Source of the DNA: Gilvibacter sediminis
GTDB lineage: Bacteria; Bacteroidota; Bacteroidia; Flavobacteriales; Flavobacteriaceae
Assembly (NCBI RefSeq): GCF_028561565.1
Contig: NZ_JAQQTE010000004.1
Coordinates: forward strand, 203,017 to 267,016
Length of the DNA: 64,000 nt
Direction: 5' to 3'
This document shows positions 1 to 7,925 of the stretch, piece after piece; positions within the stretch are counted from its first letter, which is position 1, and every line of letters starts with the position of its first letter. Position numbers and translations under genes: made by a program. Below the pieces are notes generated by a model that saw only the letters and a list, made by a program, of their open reading frames with translations, was not told the DNA's origin and made no database searches.

Positions 1-160
1 AAAACTCCACACCATTCATCAAAAGCCCCAGCAAAAGCTCATTGCTGTAAGCTCAGAAACTAGTAATTTAGATGAAGTGTGCGGATCATTTGCTGTTGCT
101 CATCAATAGTGCGTTTTAGTAGATTGCGCATACACTACAGCCAATTAAAAGTCCAGTTCA

Positions 161-550
161 ATGACCAAAGTACCCAGAAAAGCACAGCAGGTTTATTCCC
201 GAGCCATCTCTAGTAAAGACTTTTATTCGGGCATTCAAACCCTTAGTGAAATGATTCAAAATGGAGAAGATCCTTGCAGCGCTTTATCCTTAAGATCTCA
301 TTTACACTATTTGACGGCCAATAATGATCTAGCAAAACGCGATTTGAATGATGCCATTAGCCTGGAACCGGAAAGCCGAGGCTTGTATTACGATAGAGGA
401 GTTCTTCACAGTCATATGAAAGAGCACTATCTGGCTCTTAAAGACTTTTGTGAGGCTGTCAATCTTGCACAAATGGCTGGAGATAATGATCTTATTGACG
501 CGGCGGAGCATCATTTTATTGAGCTTCTTGAGAATATGAGGACTATGTAG
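161..550 (+). CDS. Small TPR-like protein
   Basis: 129 residues, no signal peptide or membrane segment, so probably cytoplasmic. Two degenerate tetratricopeptide-like helical pairs can be made out at about residues 40-73 and 74-106; the second holds the G-x-x-Y-x-x-R-G pattern seen where TPR units begin. The ATG start has no Shine-Dalgarno sequence, as is usual here. TPR units generally act as protein-binding scaffolds; no partner can be inferred. It is followed at 41 nt by another small gene on the same strand. The 160 bases before it hold nothing I recognise. Confidence 0.6.
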   Translation: MTKVPRKAQQVYSRAISSKDFYSGIQTLSEMIQNGEDPCSALSLRSHLHYLTANNDLAKRDLNDAISLEPESRGLYYDRGVLHSHMKEHYLALKDFCEAVNLAQMAGDNDLIDAAEHHFIELLENMRTM

Positions 551-590
551 TGTTATTGAAAAATAGCAAATTAGAGCAAGTCCGCGGACG

Positions 591-851
591 TTGATCTTAA
601 TTGGACCAAAACTGTACTTAGAAGAAGAACATATAATCAATTTAAAACGGATTTACGAATCTGAAAATCAATCGTTGCATAAAGCTGAATTTGTTGACGA
701 AGCAGGAAATCCACATTCAGATTATGAGCGAGTTCTATTAGAACTAGTAGCAATGGATTATATCGAATCAGAAAATGATGAAGATATATTTTTCTTAACC
801 AGCTTTGGTTATGATTGCGTTGAGCAGTTGAATGGAAAAAAGAAAGGATAA
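591..851 (+). CDS. Hypothetical protein, 86 aa
   Basis: Short acidic protein with no signal peptide. The reading frame has no early ATG; the first usable start is TTG at 591, consistent with other TTG starts in this window. The segment from about residue 42 to 80 (two helices followed by a strand-like stretch rich in Phe and Leu) would suit a small winged-helix-like fold, but this is only an impression. I do not recognise the family. It sits between two other short plus-strand genes. Confidence 0.45.
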   Translation: MILIGPKLYLEEEHIINLKRIYESENQSLHKAEFVDEAGNPHSDYERVLLELVAMDYIESENDEDIFFLTSFGYDCVEQLNGKKKG

Positions 852-883
852 TTCCCGATCGACGAGCAATCCAGTCTGAATAG

Positions 884-1102
884 ATGACTGATATGATTCA
901 AAAGTTTGGGACTAAGAAGTTTAAAAAGTATGTCTTTATATGGTTAATAGCATTAGCGGTTTTTATAGGGGTTTACAGGTACTTTTCTCCAAATTCTTTT
1001 CAAAAGGATGAATCTGAAATTGATGTAATATTGACAGATGAAATGATTGATGACATAAAGCAGCAAACGCAACAAAAATTAGACTCGATCAATAATAAAT
1101 AG
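884..1102 (+). CDS. Small single-pass membrane protein
   Basis: 72 residues. A basic N-terminus (several Lys up to residue 15) is followed by one membrane segment at about residues 16-33 and a charged, probably helical tail rich in Asp, Glu and Gln. By the positive-inside rule the tail faces the periplasm. No family recognised. It lies 32 nt after one small gene and 25 nt before the next, so the three may be co-transcribed. Confidence 0.5.
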   Translation: MTDMIQKFGTKKFKKYVFIWLIALAVFIGVYRYFSPNSFQKDESEIDVILTDEMIDDIKQQTQQKLDSINNK

Positions 1103-1127
1103 ACACATCACTTTTCAATCCAAGAAT

Positions 1128-1649
1128 ATGATATTAACCGAAGGACAAATTGATGAACGGACGATCAAGAAAATTGTGGGAGAGCCGGTATCATTTGACT
1201 TCAATAAACCCAAGATAGTAGGAAGTCCACTGCTGTATTTAAAAAGATTTAATAGCCAAAAAGAGTCGGCCAAAACAATTAAGGAAAACTCCAGGTGCAA
1301 TCTTGAGATTCGAAGTAATGGGCTCATTCTACACACCAATATTTTAAACAAAAGGACCTTGCTTCTTATCCCTAAAAAGGAAAATACCTATCTCAAAATA
1401 ATAAAGGGCTCAGAAAAAATAGATCCTTTTTTTCTCTCGCCAATGTGGTGGCTTTTAAAATTTGGAGTTTCTGTGAGAGTGGCTAGAAACTTCAAAATTA
1501 TGACTCATGAATATTCAATAGATGAAATGAAGCTTGTTTTAAAAACTGAGGATCACGAGCTTGAATTTACAGCAAGCGGCTATTTATTTGAAAGGCATTT
1601 GGACTTCCTTAAAAAGCTGGAGTACGCCTATGACATAGAAGTAGTGTAG
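1128..1649 (+). CDS. Hypothetical protein, 173 aa
   Basis: No signal peptide. The composition suggests alternating beta strands with a Trp-Trp-Leu-Leu hydrophobic patch near residue 107. I do not recognise the family. The ATG start sits 25 nt after the preceding small membrane protein gene. A sequence reading TTTTAAACAAAAGG inside this gene resembles the motif discussed at 5.5 and 13.9 kb, but here it is coding sequence and unpaired. Confidence 0.5.
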   Translation: MILTEGQIDERTIKKIVGEPVSFDFNKPKIVGSPLLYLKRFNSQKESAKTIKENSRCNLEIRSNGLILHTNILNKRTLLLIPKKENTYLKIIKGSEKIDPFFLSPMWWLLKFGVSVRVARNFKIMTHEYSIDEMKLVLKTEDHELEFTASGYLFERHLDFLKKLEYAYDIEVV

Positions 1650-1785
1650 CGCCCCAACGCTTAACACAGCCGTACCTCAATTGAGGCCACGTTCAATAAG
1701 TTTAGACTTTATATTATCAACACAGCAGAGCGTTCACACTAACAGAAAACCGCTATATTCGGGCTGTAAATTGTTTTAGAGAACC

Positions 1786-2349
1786 ATGAAAATGGACAGC
1801 TATAAAAGGCTTATCGAAATTATTGATGCGAATCTGATATACTGTTTGATTCCAATAATTCTCACCCTTATCCTTGTAGAACTGATTTTTAAAAATCGAT
1901 TTGAGACCAAAAAGGTTCTCAATTTAGTCCGATGGATAATGATCATATACACTGCCGTAACCTTTGCTGTTTACTTCATCGGTATGGCCGTTGATCCGCA
2001 AGAGTATGCTTTTGTTAATAGAGCCACCGGACCTTATGCCATCCTCCATTGGATCATGCTTTTAGCTGCTTTGATCTTACCGCTAAGTTTGCTTAAAAGA
2101 AAGTTAGCATCAAAGTTTTGGTATGTGCTATTAGCTGCCTTTGCGATGAAAATCGGCATGTACATGGAACGGTTTATAATTCTATTTACGGGTTTTCATC
2201 GAGATTACGATACGGAAAATAAAACTTCTGAACTCGTAGAATCCGCTACCTATGGAGTTGGAGTATTCTTTGTACAAGGTTTAATAATTGCATTCGTGAC
2301 TTTGGTCGTGTTTGAATTCTTAAAAAGAAGAAAAACGACCATCAGTTAA
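1786..2349 (+). CDS. Short polytopic membrane protein resembling part of NrfD/PsrC
   Basis: 187 residues with about five hydrophobic segments (roughly 13-33, 47-69, 84-105, 109-128 and 155-178). The stretch near residues 81-140, with G-P-Y-A, then K-I-G-M-Y-M-E-R-F and F-H-R-D, closely recalls the quinone-site region of NrfD/PsrC/ActC membrane subunits (typically G-M-W-x-E-R-F and L-H-R-D). Those proteins are usually 300-450 residues, so this would be a reduced relative or a remnant. No iron-sulfur or molybdopterin partner gene is nearby. The next gene, also a membrane protein, follows after 11 nt. The NrfD link is an inference from motif memory. Confidence 0.55.
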   Translation: MKMDSYKRLIEIIDANLIYCLIPIILTLILVELIFKNRFETKKVLNLVRWIMIIYTAVTFAVYFIGMAVDPQEYAFVNRATGPYAILHWIMLLAALILPLSLLKRKLASKFWYVLLAAFAMKIGMYMERFIILFTGFHRDYDTENKTSELVESATYGVGVFFVQGLIIAFVTLVVFEFLKRRKTTIS

Positions 2350-2360
2350 GGGACAAACTA

Positions 2361-2708
2361 ATGAAAGACAGACCCATTTTGTTTTTAGCCATCGCGCTGA
2401 CTTTAGTTGTTGAAGTCGTTTTAATGATAGTCGTTTACAACAAAGTTGGCCCCGATAGACTTCCTGCTCAATTGGGGCGTTTGGCTTTTCAATTGCTTTT
2501 GATCCTTTGGCTTTCAACGCGCAGATCAGGCATCGCATTGTTTCTACTGGCGGGTTATCACATAGTATCAGCGATATTTGGAATGAACTCAACGGGTTCA
2601 GCCGAGCTATTAGGCCAAGCTTTAATTGGTTTTCATTTGATCATTGGCGTTGTGATCTACTTCCACCAATCCATTGAAAATAGAATTCGAATAAAAAAGG
2701 TGGATTAG
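2361..2708 (+). CDS. Small membrane protein, 115 aa
   Basis: Three or four hydrophobic helices (about residues 5-24, 37-52, 55-75 and 80-98) ending in a basic tail rich in Lys and Arg. No family recognised. It starts 11 nt downstream of the NrfD-like gene, so the two are probably one operon and perhaps a two-component membrane complex; no cofactor-binding residues stand out. Confidence 0.55.
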   Translation: MKDRPILFLAIALTLVVEVVLMIVVYNKVGPDRLPAQLGRLAFQLLLILWLSTRRSGIALFLLAGYHIVSAIFGMNSTGSAELLGQALIGFHLIIGVVIYFHQSIENRIRIKKVD

Positions 2709-2783
2709 CGGCACGACGGCTCACCCAAAACTTCCCAAAAAAGAAATATCTTAGAAAAAGCTAAACCAAACCATCTTTAGCGT

Positions 2784-4259
2784 ATGGCCTTAGGAAAATC
2801 TTCTCAACACCTCAAAGAACTCACCTTTACCGATCGATCTCCAGAAGACACCCTCACCTTACTCATCGCCGCGGCCAAAGCCATGGACTGGAGCATAAGC
2901 AGTGTGGCTCAGAACGGCTTTAAGGCCAGAACTAAGATGTCTTTGAGTTCTTGGAGTGAAGATGTGACAGTTGTGGTGGAGGAGCAGACCGTAAAAATGA
3001 AAAGCATTTGTACCGGGCAGATCTATGACTGGGGCAAAAATAAGCGCAATCTAGAGGGCTTGCAGCGAGAGTATGAGAAATTATTGTCTCAAACAGATAC
3101 TGACGGAATTGTAGCCTTAAAAGCAGAACAAGACTCTAATGAAGACATAGAACCTGCTGAGGTGATGGACACGCAAGGGCAAGAAGAAGAGGCCGCAGGA
3201 GGACTCAAAGACTTCTTCAGCATTTTTGTGCCGACAGAGGGTTACTTCATCACACCTATTTTGATCAATCTAAACATATTGATCTTCATTCTCATGGCGG
3301 TCTCTGGCGTAGATATTATGTTGCCAGATAACGAAAGCCTCTTGGATTGGGGCTCCAACTTTAAACCGCTCACCATGAGCGGGGAGTGGTGGCGTTTGGT
3401 AACGAGTTGTTTTGTGCACATTGGCGTGTTCCACCTTTTGATGAACGCCTATGCGCTTTTGTATATCGGAATCCTTTTAGAGCCTTATCTAGGAAAGGCA
3501 CGTTTTTTAACCGCATACTTAGTCACAGGAATCTTATCAAGCACGGCCAGCTTATACTTCAATGACTTTACCATCAGCGCAGGAGCCTCTGGAGCCATCT
3601 TTGGGATGTACGGGGTATTCTTAGCCATGTTGACCACCAAACTCATTGAGAAGACCGAACGCAAGGCCTTACTGTTGAGTATTGGTGTTTTTGTTGGTTA
3701 TAATTTGCTCAACGGTTTTCAAGAAGGCATAGACAATGCCGCGCATATTGGCGGTTTGGTTAGTGGTCTTGTCTTGGGATACGCTTGGGTGCCAACTTTA
3801 AAGAAACCTGCGGATGAGCGTTTGCAAACTACCAGTGTCATTGCAGCTGCAGTCGTTGGTTTAAGTTTTGCCGCTGGGGTGTTGACCATGGGTGGCGGGC
3901 AAGATATAGCCAAGTTTGAGCCGGAGATGGATCAGTTTATCGCTTTAGAAGAAAAGGCCATGGTGATCTTTGATATGCCCGCGACAGCTTCAAATGCAGA
4001 ATATATTACAGAGATCGATCGCAATGGAATACCTTCTTGGGAAGAGGCGCTAGAAGTCACCGAGCGTATTGCCACTTATGATCTTCCGGAGGACTATTTA
4101 AAGCGCAACGAACTTTTAAAGGAATACTGCCAGTTGCGTATTGAGAGCTATAAGCTCATCCGTAAAATGATCGTTGAGGATACCGACGCCTATCAAGAGC
4201 AGATCAATGAATACAACCAACGCATAGATGGGATCATCAGTTCTCTAGACGATATTTAA
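2784..4259 (+). CDS. Rhomboid-family intramembrane serine protease
   Basis: 491 residues. Rhomboids cleave transmembrane substrates inside the bilayer using a Ser-His dyad. Here the nucleophile is Ser269 in the G-A-S-G-A motif and the base is His321 in A-A-H-I-G-G. The preceding helix carries the usual H-x-G-x-x-H-L-x-x-N signature (F-V-H-I-G-V-F-H-L-L-M-N). About 150 residues of soluble domain precede the six-helix core, and about 110 residues follow a last helix near 350-370, so both ends are longer than in a minimal rhomboid such as GlpG. The soluble tail is helical and acidic. The gene stands alone, convergent with a lipoprotein gene 4 nt away. Confidence 0.93.
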   Translation: MALGKSSQHLKELTFTDRSPEDTLTLLIAAAKAMDWSISSVAQNGFKARTKMSLSSWSEDVTVVVEEQTVKMKSICTGQIYDWGKNKRNLEGLQREYEKLLSQTDTDGIVALKAEQDSNEDIEPAEVMDTQGQEEEAAGGLKDFFSIFVPTEGYFITPILINLNILIFILMAVSGVDIMLPDNESLLDWGSNFKPLTMSGEWWRLVTSCFVHIGVFHLLMNAYALLYIGILLEPYLGKARFLTAYLVTGILSSTASLYFNDFTISAGASGAIFGMYGVFLAMLTTKLIEKTERKALLLSIGVFVGYNLLNGFQEGIDNAAHIGGLVSGLVLGYAWVPTLKKPADERLQTTSVIAAAVVGLSFAAGVLTMGGGQDIAKFEPEMDQFIALEEKAMVIFDMPATASNAEYITEIDRNGIPSWEEALEVTERIATYDLPEDYLKRNELLKEYCQLRIESYKLIRKMIVEDTDAYQEQINEYNQRIDGIISSLDDI

Positions 4260-4263
4260 GGCC

Positions 4264-4812
4264 TTATTGGCCGCCAGCTCTCAGATTCAGTTCGTTGTAA
4301 TGGTGCGTTGCTAAATATTCCTGCCTAAGACTTTCCAAGTATTCTTTCAGGACTCCATGCTGCTCGTGATCCTTATTCAAAACATCTTTGAGGGCTGCAT
4401 CTCGAACCGTGATGATGATATACCATTGGCCGCTGCGTGAAGTATGAAGGTCTTCCAAAAGAGGCGTGGAGCCGTCGTTCTCCAATTTTGCGTCTACCAA
4501 GATCGGGATCAGGTTTATGGTTTTGGTGGTGCGTTCACATTCGTAGAAACTCAGGTACAGCGTTTTCTCATCGAGTTCAAAAGGTACATTGTATTCTACC
4601 TCCGTATAGGCCAGATCGTATTTGCTGTTGACGTAACTGTAAAACTCATTGGCATCTTTAGGATCTTCAAAAGCAAAGCCAGAACCCTGCGGCAGCTCCT
4701 TAGAGAATTTCTTGGTCTCTACAATTTTATGAGTGTCAATTTTGGGCGCGATCCGCGTTGGAATGCAGCTGTAAAGGGTCAAAAGCAGTAGTGCGAGGGT
4801 GGCGGTCTTCAT
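4264..4812 (-). CDS. Hypothetical lipoprotein, 182 aa
   Basis: The N-terminus is a lipoprotein signal with a Cys at residue 16 (L-Y-S-C), so it should be anchored in the outer or inner membrane. The rest looks like mixed alpha/beta without known motifs. It points towards the rhomboid gene and ends only 4 nt from it. A divergent gene encoding an exported DinB-fold protein starts 94 nt from its ATG, so the two may share a promoter region. No family recognised. Confidence 0.6.
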   Translation of the reverse strand: MKTATLALLLLTLYSCIPTRIAPKIDTHKIVETKKFSKELPQGSGFAFEDPKDANEFYSYVNSKYDLAYTEVEYNVPFELDEKTLYLSFYECERTTKTINLIPILVDAKLENDGSTPLLEDLHTSRSGQWYIIITVRDAALKDVLNKDHEQHGVLKEYLESLRQEYLATHHYNELNLRAGGQ

Positions 4813-4906
4813 CGTTTTTCTTTGTTTGCAGTTGGAGCAAAAGTCGCGCCAAAGTGAAAAGAATGTCTTAACTTTTATAGCATTCCAATTAGATCAAAAC
4901 ACATTT

Positions 4907-5449
4907 ATGAAAAAGGTTATTTTCTGCAGTTTATTTTTGCTGATGAGTTGCGTTCCGCTAATTGCTCAAGAGCAAGACAAGGCGTTTGTTCGGGATTATG
5001 TGGAACGCTTAGATAACTCCAGAAAATACCTCCTATTGGTAGCTGAGCAAATGCCAGAAGCGCAGTACAATTTCAAAGCTACCCCTGAATCCTTGAGCTT
5101 TGCCGAGAACTTGATGCATATTGGCTTTGCTATGGATTGGCACAGTCAGTCTTTATTAGGAGGCAGAGAAGCCAGAACCTGGGCGACTGATACTGTTTTC
5201 AAGGTCGCAGATAAAAGCAAGATAGAAATGATAGGTTTAATTGATAAGACCTTTGAACAGGCCTTGACATTGCTCCGGGAGTTTGATGTGAGCCAACTGG
5301 AAGATCGGCTGGATTATTTTGGACTGGACCGAACCAAGCGGCATATTTTTATGCTCTTAGCTGATCACATCACCCACCATCGTGGACAAATGTTGGTTTC
5401 GCTGCGTTTAAACGGAATCGTGCCTCCACGGTACGTGTTGTTTCAGTGA
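4907..5449 (+). CDS. Exported DinB-family (four-helix bundle) protein
   Basis: 180 residues from the ATG at 4907; a longer upstream reading frame is rejected because a clean signal peptide (basic start, hydrophobic core, I-A-Q end) begins here. The mature part carries the metal-binding His pattern of the DinB superfamily: one His in N-L-M-H-I-G and a pair in D-H-I-T-H-H-R-G-Q near the C-terminus. DinB-fold proteins bind a divalent metal and include thiol-dependent transferases and many of unknown role. Most are cytoplasmic, so export is notable. Reaction unknown. Confidence 0.8.
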   Translation: MKKVIFCSLFLLMSCVPLIAQEQDKAFVRDYVERLDNSRKYLLLVAEQMPEAQYNFKATPESLSFAENLMHIGFAMDWHSQSLLGGREARTWATDTVFKVADKSKIEMIGLIDKTFEQALTLLREFDVSQLEDRLDYFGLDRTKRHIFMLLADHITHHRGQMLVSLRLNGIVPPRYVLFQ

Positions 5450-5465
5450 GGATTAAGGCTTCAAT

Positions 5466-5509
5466 ATTATTTTGTTTAACGACAATTAGTTAACTTTAAA
5501 CAAAATAAT
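5466..5509. promoter_or_regulatory. Perfect 14-bp inverted repeat, likely operator
   Basis: Arms ATTATTTTGTTTAA (5466-5479) and TTAAACAAAATAAT (5496-5509) are perfect reverse complements separated by 16 bp, and the second ends 11 bp before the TTG start of the next gene. The left arm contains TATTTTG, close to the flavobacterial -7 element, so a bound protein would cover the core promoter. The same TTAAACAAAA core is repeated three times in the proteorhodopsin/blh intergenic region. The palindrome is seen directly; the binding protein is not known. Confidence 0.7.
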
Positions 5510-5520
5510 GAATAACCTTT

Positions 5521-6441
5521 TTGAAAAAGCTCTATACTTTTTTCCTTTCAGAGCGTTCCAAATTAAATATAGAACGTTTTATGCTCTACGTTGCCCTGCT
5601 GGGTTTCGTAATTCATTTAGCGCTCATATTCCTGAACAAATGGGGCATAACATCAGTTTTTGCTGAATCAGACCTGTTGCAGAATCCCATATCGGCGGTC
5701 TACACACCCTTCAGTTTCATTTTGGTGTATGAGGTTTATCTGCTTATTTACTATTTGCCTAAATCGTTCACAACTTATATTACCAAACAGTATCAGATCA
5801 TTACCCTGATCATCATTCGCAAGCTCTTTAAAGATCTGGCAGAACTAGAGCTCACCACCGATTGGTTTGAAATCAAGGGCGATCTGCAATTTACATATGA
5901 CCTTTTAGCATCGCTGATCTTGTTTTATTTGATCTATCAGTTTCAAAAACAGGGCAAGCGTTTGCGCTCCAATTCGGCCATATCAAAACTAAAGACCCAA
6001 CGCTTCATTGCCAGAAAACGGATCATTGCCACCCTTTTGGTACCTCTGTTCTTTGTCTTGGCGCTGTTTACGCTTTCAGGATGGATTGGAGCGGTTTCTC
6101 TAGAAAGCGCCAATATGCCTGCTTTTACCAGTATCAATAATCTTTTCTTTGACGAATTTTTTACCCTGCTGATCCTGGTAGATGTGGTCTTGTTGTTGAT
6201 CTCACTATTTTATACCGATGAGTTCCATAAGATCATCCGCAATTCAGGCTTTGTGGTTTCCACCATTTTGATACGAATGTCCTTTGGCGTCACCGGACTA
6301 ATAAGTACTGTTCTTATTGTAGTGGCGGTACTTTTTGGGCTGTTGATCATTCTCATTCACAATAAGTATGAGAAAGATCGGTCACAAGGAAAGGCAGCTT
6401 TAGGATTCGGTACAAAACAAACAATCGATCAATCAAAATAA
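5521..6441 (+). CDS. Polytopic inner-membrane protein of unknown function
   Basis: 306 residues with about seven hydrophobic segments (near 21-39, 56-77, 126-142, 169-189, 207-228, 240-260 and 263-280), and long basic stretches between segments. TTG at 5521 is taken as start because the first residues form a basic leader; the next Met is residue 21, at the first helix. I have seen similar flavobacterial proteins (N-P-I-S-A-V-Y-T-P-F-S and Y-Y-L-P-K-S-F-T) annotated only as hypothetical. The gene is preceded by the palindrome above and followed after 11 nt by an outer-membrane barrel gene, so the two probably form an envelope-spanning unit. Confidence 0.7.
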   Translation: MKKLYTFFLSERSKLNIERFMLYVALLGFVIHLALIFLNKWGITSVFAESDLLQNPISAVYTPFSFILVYEVYLLIYYLPKSFTTYITKQYQIITLIIIRKLFKDLAELELTTDWFEIKGDLQFTYDLLASLILFYLIYQFQKQGKRLRSNSAISKLKTQRFIARKRIIATLLVPLFFVLALFTLSGWIGAVSLESANMPAFTSINNLFFDEFFTLLILVDVVLLLISLFYTDEFHKIIRNSGFVVSTILIRMSFGVTGLISTVLIVVAVLFGLLIILIHNKYEKDRSQGKAALGFGTKQTIDQSK

Positions 6442-6452
6442 TTCACCAACTC

Positions 6453-7868
6453 ATGAATTACAAATGCATTTTATTCAGTTTTCTCTTAGTAATAGGAGGA
6501 AAGGCATATAGCCAAGACAGCGAGTTCTTAATGCTGTACGAGTCAGAGGGTATTAAGGTTCAAGGCTATTTGCAATTTGGAGTCAATGCCGTGGCAGAGA
6601 CCAACCTCTTCTGGAATTTAGCCGATGTCCCAGAACTTGACTACGACTCAGACACCCAATGGTTGGAAAGCTATGCCAAGCCTGGCCTTGGATTTACTGT
6701 TCCTGTTGGGAAGTCAAAGTTCTACGGCCGTGTGTCGGCAGTGTGGTCGGGAACCTTAGGCACAGATGCTTTTGATGAAGGTGATACGGGCAGATTCACT
6801 TTAGAGGAATCTCACATAGGTTATTTGTTTGCTATAAACGAGCACAGCTCTTTGGACCTATCCTTGGGGGGGCGTGAGTTAAAACTGGGAACCGGAATGC
6901 TCATTGCCAATGGTGGAGTCAGTGGTTTTGAACGCGGTGCGCTCAAGTTTGGTCCGCGGAAGGCTTGGGAGATGTCAGCCATAGGGCATTACAACAATAA
7001 AAACTTTAATGCACGAGCGTTTTATCTCGACCCTAACGAACTCCCATCCAACGACACCAAAAACGAAATTGTGGGTTTTGATGCCAATTGGACGGCTAAC
7101 CCTAACAAATTTTTCGGCTTTAGTTATTTGAATGTGATCCGCTCTGAGGCCCCTTATCCGCAAGCGGCTCCTGGCGGGGATGGCCCACCAGAGATCATTG
7201 CGGGAGGGCGTGAAGATTTGAACGCATTGAGTTTTTATGGAAAGACCTATCCCTTTAAAGGAAAGCTAAAAGACTTTTTTACCGCCTTGGATTTTGCCTA
7301 TCAATGGAACCAGCGATTGGATCTGAACGCTTGGGGCGGCAGGGCGCAATTGGGCTATGATTTTAAAAAGCTAAAATGGACCCCAACCCTCATGGCAACC
7401 TACCAGATCTTTTCCGGGGACGATCCGAACACACCTGGGCTGGAACGCTTTGATCCGTTGTACTATGAAGGATCGCCGAGCGCCTGGTCAACAGGTTCTA
7501 AATCCTCTATGGTATTTATTAATTCCAACCTGAGGTCCTTTATGCTCAGTTTGCGTGTGATGCCCAGCCAGAAAGACATTCTTACCCTGCGCTATGCAAA
7601 TATTGCGGCCCAACAACTCAGAAGTCCCATTCAGTTTGGTCAAGCAGCTCGTGTGGAATTCTCAGACGGGATCCCGACAGTGGTCTCTGGAGTGACCGAG
7701 GCGAATTTGGCGAACGATATCTTTTTAGAATACAATAGGGTGGTGAGTCGTAATCTGTTTGTAAACGCGGGATTTGCGTTTTCTTTTGCTGGAGATGGCA
7801 TCAACAACATTGTTGGAGACACCTCGGTATGGAGCGGCGCTTTTGTCAATGTGGTATTCAATTATTAA
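6453..7868 (+). CDS. Alginate-export-family outer-membrane beta-barrel protein
   Basis: 471 residues. A signal peptide (ending A-Y-S-Q) is followed by repeated amphipathic strands with aromatic girdle residues and a C-terminal F-N-Y, typical of an outer-membrane barrel. The pattern with G-R-x-E-L-x-L-G-x-G near residue 140 and K-x-Y-P-F near 265 fits the alginate_export (AlgE-like) family, whose members range from polysaccharide exporters to general porins. No alginate synthesis genes are nearby, so the substrate is open. It starts 11 nt after the membrane protein gene. The next gene, an amidohydrolase, follows after 57 nt. Confidence 0.8.
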   Translation: MNYKCILFSFLLVIGGKAYSQDSEFLMLYESEGIKVQGYLQFGVNAVAETNLFWNLADVPELDYDSDTQWLESYAKPGLGFTVPVGKSKFYGRVSAVWSGTLGTDAFDEGDTGRFTLEESHIGYLFAINEHSSLDLSLGGRELKLGTGMLIANGGVSGFERGALKFGPRKAWEMSAIGHYNNKNFNARAFYLDPNELPSNDTKNEIVGFDANWTANPNKFFGFSYLNVIRSEAPYPQAAPGGDGPPEIIAGGREDLNALSFYGKTYPFKGKLKDFFTALDFAYQWNQRLDLNAWGGRAQLGYDFKKLKWTPTLMATYQIFSGDDPNTPGLERFDPLYYEGSPSAWSTGSKSSMVFINSNLRSFMLSLRVMPSQKDILTLRYANIAAQQLRSPIQFGQAARVEFSDGIPTVVSGVTEANLANDIFLEYNRVVSRNLFVNAGFAFSFAGDGINNIVGDTSVWSGAFVNVVFNY

Positions 7869-7925
7869 AGAGAACATTTTGTATTTTGAGGATCGATTCT
7901 GATCAGACATAATAACAATCAAGAA

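Noticed and set aside
1351-1364. TTTTAAACAAAAGG resembling the proteorhodopsin control motif
   Set aside because: Single copy within a coding region, expected by chance in AT-rich DNA.
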